From DASQBT01 sp035635075 (lineage in GTDB: Bacteria; Pseudomonadota; Gammaproteobacteria; Burkholderiales; Thiobacillaceae), in assembly GCA_035635075.1 (NCBI GenBank), contig DASQBT010000022.1, positions 1 through 11,374 of the forward strand: DNA of 11,374 nucleotides, given 5' to 3'. Positions 1-5,971 of this stretch are shown here, in pieces (the first letter of the stretch is position 1; every line of letters begins with the position of its first letter). Below the pieces are notes generated by a model. That model searched no databases. It saw nothing but the letters and a program-made list of their open reading frames with translations, and was not told the DNA's origin. Made by a program: the position numbers and the translations under genes.

Positions 1-787
<787 letters not shown>

Positions 788-791
788 GCGC

Positions 792-1397
792 TTACCTACG
801 CAGCCACCGGCTGATTTGCAGCCAGTCTTCCTGGTCGCGTTCCGCCAGATGGGGAGGCAGGTCAAAAATGGTCTTGCCCTCGAAGGCCGCATTGACGTAG
901 TTCTGCGCCTCGCGCAGGTGCGCCAGCACAGGCAGGTCGAGCCCGGCAAGAAACTGTTCCAGGGTCACCGCGGCCCGAGTGCGCGGCGCCATGCGCATGC
1001 CCACCACCGCCACATCGATCTTGCCCTTGCGCACCACTTTTTCGCCCGCCAGCACCTGCAAGAAATCCCGGCTGGCCTGGATGTCGAACAGCGACGCGCC
1101 GATCGGCACCAGCACTTTATGCACCAGCTTGAGCGCGTGTTCCAGATTCTTGCCGTGCAGCGCGGCTGGCGAATCGATGATCAGCCAACCCTTGGCATTG
1201 TCGTTGCTGCCTTCCAGCCTGGCGATCGCCGGAAACTCGGCGCCACGGCGGCCCAGCCACTGGGTGGCAGACTGCTGGCGATCCAGGTCGAGCAGCCGCA
1301 CCTCCTCCCCGGCCGCCGCCAGCATCCCGGCCAGATTGGTCGCCACTGTGGTCTTGCCGCTGCCCCCCTTGGGGTTGGCGATCAGCACCGCCTTCAT
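792..1397 (-). CDS. Orphan ParA/MinD-family P-loop ATPase
   Basis: 201 residues. The N-terminus MKAVLIANPKGGSGKTT carries the deviant Walker A motif of the ParA/MinD/Soj family, with signature Lys10 and catalytic Lys15. The switch region LLDLDRQQS has Asp37 and Asp39, and a Walker B-like WLIIDSPA lies at 71-78 (Asp75). The family uses ATP-dependent dimerisation to position cargo (plasmids, chromosomal origins, protein clusters) on the nucleoid or membrane. No ParB-like partner or centromere-like repeat array is visible beside it, so this is an orphan ParA whose cargo is unknown. At about 200 residues it is shorter than chromosomal ParA/Soj (about 260) and resembles the compact orphan ParA proteins. 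The gene lies 139 bases downstream of ilvD on the same strand and 4 bases upstream of the DUF255 gene. There is no strong Shine-Dalgarno sequence, only an A-rich AAGAAAAA before the ATG. Replication-partition function is unlikely from this context. Confidence 0.9.
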   Translation of the reverse strand: MKAVLIANPKGGSGKTTVATNLAGMLAAAGEEVRLLDLDRQQSATQWLGRRGAEFPAIARLEGSNDNAKGWLIIDSPAALHGKNLEHALKLVHKVLVPIGASLFDIQASRDFLQVLAGEKVVRKGKIDVAVVGMRMAPRTRAAVTLEQFLAGLDLPVLAHLREAQNYVNAAFEGKTIFDLPPHLAERDQEDWLQISRWLRR

Positions 1398-1412
1398 GAC
1401 ATTTTTCTTGGG

Positions 1413-1428
1413 GTTTTCATTTGAAAAC
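1413..1428. promoter_or_regulatory. Short inverted repeat upstream of the parA-like gene, candidate operator
   Basis: GTTTTCA-TT-TGAAAAC, with perfect 7-bp arms around a 2-bp centre. It ends 15 bp before the start codon of the ParA-like gene (1397), where a repressor site or -10/+1 region would be expected. The symmetry is seen directly; the regulatory role is inference. Confidence 0.3.
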
Positions 1429-1445
1429 AGTCCTCATTCGTTTCA

Positions 1446-1535
1446 CCGCGAAGGACACAAGAATGGGGAATCAATGAAGCGCAGCGCCCATGCTCCCGGA
1501 TGCAGCGATGCCCGTGTCCTTGGTGTCCTGCGTGG
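1446..1535. repeat. Imperfect inverted repeat of the GAAGGACAC type between ilvD and parA
   Basis: The left arm 1446-1461 (CCGCGAAGGACACAAG) can pair with the right arm 1520-1535 (TTGGTGTCCTGCGTGG) in 14 of 16 positions, counting two G:U pairs; about 58 bases separate the arms. I recall the motif (ACCACGAAGGACAC and its complement) as a common dispersed intergenic repeat in betaproteobacterial chromosomes. Read on the minus strand, the right arm begins one base after the ilvD stop codon, so this may act as a 3' end structure or weak terminator for ilvD. There is no T-tract beside it to make a canonical intrinsic terminator. Confidence 0.5.
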
Positions 1536-1536
1536 T

Positions 1537-3393
1537 TCAGTACCTTCTTTCCACCTGCGTAACGTCGCGTACCGCGCCAAACGCCGCGCTGGTCGTCATC
1601 GCCGCATAGGCGCGCAGCGCCTCAGACACCTTGCGCTCGCGCTTGAGGGGCTTCCACGCGTCACGGCCCTTAGCCTCCATCTCCGCACGGCGCCGCTGCA
1701 ATTCTGCCTCGTGCACCACCAGATCGATGCTGCGCCTGGGAATGTTGATCTCAATCCGGTCGCCTTCGCGCACCAGGCCGATTACGCCGCCCTCAGCCGC
1801 TTCCGGCGAAACATGGCCGATCGAGAGCCCCGAGGTGCCGCCGGAAAAGCGCCCGTCGGTGATCAGCGCACAGAGCTTGCCCAAGCCCTTCGATTTGATA
1901 TAAGAAGTCGGGTAGAGCATCTCCTGCATGCCGGGGCCGCCGCGCGGGCCTTCGTAGCGGATCACCACCACGTCGCCTTCCTTGACCTGGTCGCCCAGGA
2001 TGCCCTCCACCGCAGCCTCCTGCGATTCGAAGATGCGCGCCGGGCCGGAAAATTTCCAGATCGACTTGTCCACCCCTGCGGTTTTGACGATGCAGCCGTG
2101 TTCGGCCAGATTGCCATACAGAACGGCGAGGCCGCCTTCGCTGGAATAGGCATGCTCGACATCACGGATGCAGCCGGTGGCGCGGTCATCGTCCAACGTC
2201 TTCCAGCGTTTGTCCTGCGAAAACGCGACTTGGGTCGGCACATTGCCGGGGGCGGCCTTGTAGTAGTGCTTGACGTCTTCGCTCGCGGTGCGGCGGATGT
2301 CGTAGACGTCGATCTGCTCGCCCATGGACTTGCACAAGATGGTGGGCAGATCGCGGTGCAGCAGCCCGCCGCGATCCAGTTCCCCCAATAGCGCCATCAC
2401 GCCGCCTGCGCGGTGCACGTCCTCCATGTGGAACAACTGCGTGGCGGGCGCCACCTTGGACAGGTTGGGCACCTTGCGCGACATGCGGTCGATGTCGGCC
2501 ATGGTGAAGTTGACCCCCGCCTCGTGCGCGGCCGCCAGCAGATGTAGCACGGTGTTGGTCGAGCCGCCCATGGCGATATCCAGCGCAATCGCATTTTCGA
2601 ACGCGTCGAAGCTGGCGATCGAACGCGGCAGTACCGAGGCATCGTCTTGCTCGTAATAGCGTCGCGCCAGCTGCACGATCAACCGGCCCGCGGCCAGGAA
2701 TAGATTCTTGCGCTCGGCATGGGTGGCCAGCACCGAGCCGTTGCCGGGCAAAGAAAGACCCAGTGCCTCGGTCAGGCAATTCATTGAGTTGGCGGTGAAC
2801 ATGCCCGAACAGGAACCGCAGGTGGGGCAGGCGGAGCGTTCCATCTCCATCACCTCTGCGTCGCTGTTCTTCGAATCCGCCGCGCTCACCATCGCGTCGA
2901 CCAGGTCGAGCTTCATCAGTTTGCCGTGGATACTCACCTTGCCCGATTCCATCGGCCCGCCCGAAACGAACACTGTGGGGATGTTGAGGCGCAAAGCCGC
3001 CATCAGCATGCCGGGGGTGATCTTGTCGCAGTTGGAAATGCACACCAAGGCATCGGCGCAATGCGCATTGACCATGTATTCGACGCTGTCCGCAATCAGG
3101 TCGCGGCTGGGCAGCGAATACAGCATGCCCCCGTGGCCCATGGCGATGCCGTCGTCCACCGCGATGGTATCGAACTCCTTGGCCACGCCGCCCGCCGCCT
3201 CTATTTCGCGCGCCACAAGCTGGCCGAGGTCCTTCAAGTGCACATGGCCGGGAACGAACTGGGTAAAGGAATTGGCCACCGCAATGATGGGTTTGTCGAA
3301 GTCGCCGTCCTTCATGCCGGTGGCGCGCCACAGCGCGCGCGCGCCGGCCATGTTGCGGCCGTGGGTGGTGGTGCGGGAACGATAAGCAGGCAT
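1537..3393 (-). CDS. ilvD: Dihydroxy-acid dehydratase
   Basis: 618 residues, close to the 616 of E. coli IlvD. It dehydrates 2,3-dihydroxy-isovalerate and 2,3-dihydroxy-3-methylvalerate to the 2-oxo acids of valine/leucine/pantothenate and isoleucine synthesis in the cytoplasm, using an Fe-S cluster and Mg2+. Motifs seen: opening MPAYRSRTTTHGRNMAGAR; VDDGIAMGHGGM with the metal-binding Asp81; NCDKITPGM with cluster ligand Cys122 and Lys124 (the carbamylated lysine of the family); CPTCGSCSGMFTANSMNC with Cys195 as the expected third ligand; SLPGNG; and C-terminal ITDGRFSGGTSGLSIGHVSPEA. The start is well supported by GGAGAG 8 bases upstream of the ATG. No isoleucine/valine attenuator leader is evident in front of it. 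It is divergent from lgt. The TGA stop lies at the edge of a dispersed repeat. The gene appears intact. Confidence 0.98.
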   Translation of the reverse strand: MPAYRSRTTTHGRNMAGARALWRATGMKDGDFDKPIIAVANSFTQFVPGHVHLKDLGQLVAREIEAAGGVAKEFDTIAVDDGIAMGHGGMLYSLPSRDLIADSVEYMVNAHCADALVCISNCDKITPGMLMAALRLNIPTVFVSGGPMESGKVSIHGKLMKLDLVDAMVSAADSKNSDAEVMEMERSACPTCGSCSGMFTANSMNCLTEALGLSLPGNGSVLATHAERKNLFLAAGRLIVQLARRYYEQDDASVLPRSIASFDAFENAIALDIAMGGSTNTVLHLLAAAHEAGVNFTMADIDRMSRKVPNLSKVAPATQLFHMEDVHRAGGVMALLGELDRGGLLHRDLPTILCKSMGEQIDVYDIRRTASEDVKHYYKAAPGNVPTQVAFSQDKRWKTLDDDRATGCIRDVEHAYSSEGGLAVLYGNLAEHGCIVKTAGVDKSIWKFSGPARIFESQEAAVEGILGDQVKEGDVVVIRYEGPRGGPGMQEMLYPTSYIKSKGLGKLCALITDGRFSGGTSGLSIGHVSPEAAEGGVIGLVREGDRIEINIPRRSIDLVVHEAELQRRRAEMEAKGRDAWKPLKRERKVSEALRAYAAMTTSAAFGAVRDVTQVERRY

Positions 3394-3613
3394 TTAGGTC
3401 ACTCTCCGTGTTCTGCACGAAAGACCCGGATTGCCGCGCGCCTGTGGTGCTCGGAGGCAAACCTCACTCACAAGCTTCTTCGAGGGCGCGAGGGGATAAG
3501 GCCAGGGCCCCAAACCTTTAACGAAGCAATCCAGCTACTGTCGAACAGCGTCAATAACAAAATGGGATAATTCCCGCATTTTAACCCTCAAGCCTTACCC
3601 CTCGCGCCGCACC
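3394..3613. promoter_or_regulatory. Divergent ilvD|lgt intergenic region
   Basis: 220 bases between two divergent starts that must hold promoters for both genes. On the plus strand GATAAT at 3566-3571 is a good -10 match for lgt and would give a leader of about 35 bases, but no convincing -35 sits 16-18 bases before it. The same site lies within a weak hairpin: AAAAT.GGGA (3559-3567), loop TAAT, TCCC.GC.ATTTT (3572-3582). On the minus strand I see no clear promoter for ilvD beyond its ribosome-binding site. No leader peptide or riboswitch is recognised. Confidence 0.35.
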
Positions 3614-4399
3614 ATGTTAGTTCACCCGCAATTCGACCCCGTCGCCGTGCACCTTGGCCCGCTATCCGTGCACTGGTATGGCCTTATGTACCTGTTGGCT
3701 TTTCTGCAGGTCTGGTGGCTGGGCAAGCGGCGCCTGGCCGCCCGACCCGAACTGGGCATGAAGGAACAAGGTCTGGACGACCTGCTGTTCTATGGCGTGC
3801 TGGGTGTGGTGCTGGGCGGTCGGCTTGGACAGGTGCTGTTTTACGATCCCGGCTATTACTTCGAGCACCCGGGCGAAATCATCGCAGTGTGGAAAGGCGG
3901 CATGAGCTTTCACGGCGGTTTCCTTGGGGTGCTCATCGCCGTCGCCTTCTGGACCCGCAGGCACCAGGCCAACTGGCTTTCCACCATGGATTTCATCGCG
4001 CCCCTGGTCCCATTGGGCATCGTCGCGGTACGCATCGGCAACTTCATCAACGGCGAACTGTGGGGCCGCGTGGCCGACCCCAGCCTGCCCTGGGCCATGG
4101 TGTTCCCACAGGTTGACAACCTGCCGCGCCATCCGTCGCAGATCTACGAGGCGCTGGGCGAAGGCTTGATGCTGTTCATCATCCTGTGGATTTATGCGCG
4201 CAAAGAACGGCCCAGAGGCGCGGTCTCCGCAGTGTTCCTGATCGGCTACGGCGTGTTCCGCTCACTTGCCGAATATTTTCGCGAGCCCGATGCAGGAATC
4301 TTCGGCCAGTCCTATCTGGTCAGCATGGGCCAGTGGCTGTCGTTGCCGATGATACTTGCCGGCATCATCATGCTGGTATGGTCCTACAAGAAGCGCTGA
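3614..4399 (+). CDS. lgt: Phosphatidylglycerol-prolipoprotein diacylglyceryl transferase
   Basis: 261 residues, somewhat shorter than E. coli Lgt (291). This inner-membrane enzyme transfers diacylglycerol from phosphatidylglycerol to the lipobox cysteine of prolipoproteins, the first step of lipoprotein maturation. Diagnostic stretches are SVHWYGLMYLLAF near the N-terminus; GGMSFHGGFLG with His100 (E. coli His103); AVRIGNFINGELWGR with Arg140 and Asn143 (E. coli Arg143, Asn146), the Lgt signature; HPSQIYEA; and YFREPD with Arg223 (equivalent to Arg239). About seven hydrophobic segments are visible. No Shine-Dalgarno sequence precedes the ATG at 3614, but the N-terminus fits the family. Its stop overlaps the start of the VanZ-like gene by one base (TGATG), so the two are translationally coupled. 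Confidence 0.98.
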   Translation: MLVHPQFDPVAVHLGPLSVHWYGLMYLLAFLQVWWLGKRRLAARPELGMKEQGLDDLLFYGVLGVVLGGRLGQVLFYDPGYYFEHPGEIIAVWKGGMSFHGGFLGVLIAVAFWTRRHQANWLSTMDFIAPLVPLGIVAVRIGNFINGELWGRVADPSLPWAMVFPQVDNLPRHPSQIYEALGEGLMLFIILWIYARKERPRGAVSAVFLIGYGVFRSLAEYFREPDAGIFGQSYLVSMGQWLSLPMILAGIIMLVWSYKKR

Positions 4400-4773
4400 T
4401 GGGAACGTTCTGGAGGGCCGGAGGGTGGCTGTTGATCGCTGCCATCATCTTCCTTTCGCTTACTCCCCACCCAATCAAGTTCCACATTCCTTACGGTGAC
4501 AAGCTCAACCACCTCCTGGCCTACGCCACGCTCATGGCCTGGTGGTCGCAGCTTCACGTTTCATCTGCAAGACGCCTGCGCCTGGCCTTGAGCTTTGCCG
4601 CATTGGGCATCGTTATTGAATATGCCCAGGGCTACACCGCCACGCGCCAGCCCGACGTGTTCGACGCCCTCGCCAACATCGCCGGCATCCTGCTCGGCTG
4701 GCTCGCCGCCCCGCCGCGCATTCCCAGCTATTACGCCAAGCTCGCCGCTGTCTTTCCCGGCTCACCCGGCTAA
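4399..4773 (+). CDS. VanZ-like small membrane protein
   Basis: 124 residues. The start is taken as ATG at 4399, sharing its A with the lgt TGA; an upstream ATG in the same frame (4186) lies inside lgt and would add unrelated basic sequence. Four hydrophobic segments are visible at about residues 7-22, 41-50, 60-76 and 89-105. VanZ-family landmarks are DKLNHLLAYATLMAWW and IEYAQGYTATRQPDVFDALANIAG, containing the conserved acidic/Asn pattern of the family. VanZ of Enterococcus confers low-level teicoplanin resistance by an unresolved route; most proteobacterial homologues are uncharacterised envelope proteins, so no resistance function should be assumed. Coupling to lgt suggests an envelope or lipid context. 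The C-terminus is a short cytoplasmic or periplasmic tail. Confidence 0.85.
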   Translation: MGTFWRAGGWLLIAAIIFLSLTPHPIKFHIPYGDKLNHLLAYATLMAWWSQLHVSSARRLRLALSFAALGIVIEYAQGYTATRQPDVFDALANIAGILLGWLAAPPRIPSYYAKLAAVFPGSPG

Positions 4774-4776
4774 GGC

Positions 4777-4782
4777 TATAAT
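4777..4782 (+). promoter_or_regulatory. -10 box of the tRNA-Ala promoter
   Basis: A perfect TATAAT lies 11 bases before the mature tRNA 5' end and 4 bases after the VanZ-like stop codon. A GC-rich discriminator (TCCGGCC) follows it, as in stringently controlled stable-RNA promoters. The -35 is poor: only TTTCCC at 4753-4758, inside the VanZ-like coding region, at 18-bp spacing. The box is seen directly; its activity is inferred. Confidence 0.6.
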
Positions 4783-4793
4783 TCCGGCCTCGT

Positions 4794-4869
<76 letters not shown>

Positions 4870-5235
4870 TTCATTTGTCGAGTAGCGTTCAAAGAAGGCC
4901 GCAAAACCCGGGCAGATTCCTGCGCGAAGTGGGTCAGTTTCAGGTGCAAATCAACACGGTCTTATTGGGAGACTTCCCGAAGAGCGCCCGGAAAACAGGA
5001 TTTTGCTTAGTTTCAATCCTCGCCAAGACATTCAAGAGGGTGAGCCGGGGCAGGTCAAGGGCGGGCGTAGCCCCGGGATAGCGGCGATCGTCTCTTCATC
5101 GGCCGTTGCTGCCATTCAGGATGAACACATTAGCTGGCCGCTCTCGGGCCAAAAGCAGACATTCGTCTTGAATCTTTGCGGACGGTTGAATTTACGTAAC
5201 ATGAGACGGGATGAGGGCGGGCGCTTCTGGCCCGC
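4870..5235. other. Gene-free stretch between tRNA-Ala and the hipBA control region
   Basis: No ORF here has a ribosome-binding site or family-like protein. The two short plus-strand frames (4875-5081 and 5003-5251) overlap each other and are rich in Arg, Gly and Ser, as spurious frames often are. Two small inverted repeats are visible: CCGGGGC/GCCCCGG (5045-5051 and 5070-5076, 18-base loop) and GCGGGC/GCCCGC (5217-5222 and 5230-5235, 7-base loop). The second could be a weak terminator or insulator before the AT-rich hipBA promoter, but no T-run follows. The GTGGGTCAGTTTCAGGTGCA motif (about 4929-4948) resembles, from memory, terminal sequences of some IS21-type elements. I cannot confirm this, and it would be a decayed remnant at most. 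Confidence 0.4.
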
Positions 5236-5272
5236 ATTCAATATACTATAAGATATCTATTTATAACATTGA

Positions 5273-5288
5273 TATATTAAGGAATATA
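5273..5288. promoter_or_regulatory. Candidate HipB operator O1
   Basis: TATATT-AAGG-AATATA, with perfect 6-bp arms and a 4-bp spacer. The preceding GA and the GG of the spacer are shared with the second copy at 5317-5332, so the two sites match at all but two central bases over 18 bp (GATATATTNNGGAATATA). The sequence is seen directly; binding is inferred. Confidence 0.5.
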
Positions 5289-5316
5289 AGAAATATAGCA
5301 CGTTACGCGGATGTGA

Positions 5317-5332
5317 TATATTTCGGAATATA
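5317..5332. promoter_or_regulatory. Candidate HipB operator O2
   Basis: TATATT-TCGG-AATATA, second copy of the palindrome, extended to 7-bp arms by A5316 and T5333. It lies 44 bp downstream of O1, about four helical turns, so both sites would be on roughly the same face of the DNA. It ends 12 bp before the extended -10 element. Binding is inferred. Confidence 0.5.
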
Positions 5333-5345
5333 TTAAGTGTAAGCT

Positions 5346-5363
5346 GATATTCTATAGAACATC
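5346..5363. promoter_or_regulatory. Near-perfect palindrome over the hipB -10/start site
   Basis: GAT-A-TTCTATAGAA-C-ATC: a perfect 10-bp core plus 3-bp flanking arms, broken by one A/C mismatch pair. It covers the proposed -10 hexamer (TATTCT, 5348-5353) and the likely transcription start, ending five bases before the hipB ATG. A protein bound here would block RNA polymerase directly. The sequence differs from the O1/O2 palindromes, so it may be bound by another factor or be fortuitous in AT-rich DNA. Confidence 0.45.
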
Positions 5364-5368
5364 TGTCT

Positions 5369-5971
5369 ATGAGCCACGTATTTCAGGACATTGCCAAGGC
5401 CCTTAAGGCTGCCCGCGAAAGCAAGGGCCTGAGCCAGCGCGCCCTTTCCGAAGCATCAGGCGTTCTTCAGACACGCATCTCAAAGATCGAAAACGGGGCG
5501 GCGGATTTTCGGGTGTCCACCCTCATGGCACTCGCCCGCGCACTCGACCTCGAACTGACGCTAGTCCCCCGCAAAGCGGTTTCTGCCGTGCAATCAGTGG
5601 TGAGAGCTAGTGAGCCAGTCGCTATTCCTCAAAGCTCTGGCGAAGCGCTTAAGGAACTGCAACGTATCCAGCAGCAGTTCTCAAGCCTTACCCAGATCGC
5701 CAAGGCCACTCAGGAGTACGCACAGTTCCAAAGACATCTTCGGGACCTTCAGCATTTCAAGATCCCCCTGACCCAGATCGACAAGCTGAAAGAAGCAAGC
5801 AAGGCTCTCGATGTTTTTCGTAAACATCATGAGGATATTAAGGCCTTTCGCAGAGCTATAGAGAACATGCAATCCGTACGCAATGCCGTCGCTCATGCGG
5901 CGGCAGCAGAGCCGCCTAGCATCATGATCAAACCGGCTTACACCCTGGATGACGAGGACAACCATGCCTGA
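5369..5971 (+). CDS. hipB: HipB-like antitoxin: XRE-family HTH repressor with long coiled-coil tail
   Basis: 200 residues. An XRE/Cro-type helix-turn-helix occupies about residues 6-62 (IAKALKAARESKGLSQRALS, then VLQTRISKIENG and TLMALARALDLELTLVP), the usual HipB core that ends in a beta strand. A linker follows (70-90), then an unusual helical extension (about 91-172, with LKELQRIQQQ and HLRDLQHFKI) of coiled-coil type, and an acidic tail DDEDNHA. E. coli HipB has 88 residues, so this one is more than twice as long. HipB neutralises HipA and represses the operon. It overlaps hipA by 8 bases, the standard antitoxin-first order. The ATG at 5369 has no Shine-Dalgarno sequence and the promoter is very close, so it may be translated from a leaderless or near-leaderless message. 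Family identity is strong from the fold plus the neighbour; the role of the tail is unknown. Confidence 0.88.
   Translation: MSHVFQDIAKALKAARESKGLSQRALSEASGVLQTRISKIENGAADFRVSTLMALARALDLELTLVPRKAVSAVQSVVRASEPVAIPQSSGEALKELQRIQQQFSSLTQIAKATQEYAQFQRHLRDLQHFKIPLTQIDKLKEASKALDVFRKHHEDIKAFRRAIENMQSVRNAVAHAAAAEPPSIMIKPAYTLDDEDNHA

Larger units (their letters stand above)
5236..5368 (+). promoter_or_regulatory. AT-rich hipBA promoter/operator region
   Basis: About 130 bases far more AT-rich than anything else in the window. It contains AGATATCT (5251-5258), two copies of the palindrome TATATT-NNGG-AATATA (5273-5288 and 5317-5332), and GAT-A-TTCTATAGAA-C-ATC (5346-5363). TGATATTCT at 5345-5353 fits an extended -10 promoter and would place transcription start near 5360, only about nine bases before the hipB ATG. 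No Shine-Dalgarno sequence precedes that ATG. HipB-type proteins autorepress their operon by binding palindromes across the promoter (in E. coli, TATCC-N8-GGATA sites), so these symmetric sites are the natural operator candidates. The role is inferred from position and symmetry. Confidence 0.6.

Noticed and set aside
979..2391. 470-residue plus-strand ORF over parA and ilvD
   Set aside because: It crosses two well-supported minus-strand genes and their intergenic repeat; low-complexity Arg/Ala/His composition marks a shadow frame.
2186..3460. 424-residue minus-strand ORF overlapping ilvD
   Set aside because: Same strand, different frame; extremely Arg/Gly-rich and without motifs, whereas ilvD covers the region fully.
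4186..4398. Upstream extension of the VanZ-like gene to ATG 4186
   Set aside because: It would lie entirely inside lgt and add an Arg/Cys-rich stretch unlike VanZ proteins; ATG 4399 gives the normal membrane-protein start and coupled overlap.
5273..5332. CRISPR or tandem-repeat array in the AT-rich region
   Set aside because: Only two repeat copies exist, they are short palindromes in front of an HTH-repressor gene, and no cas gene is nearby; operators explain them better.
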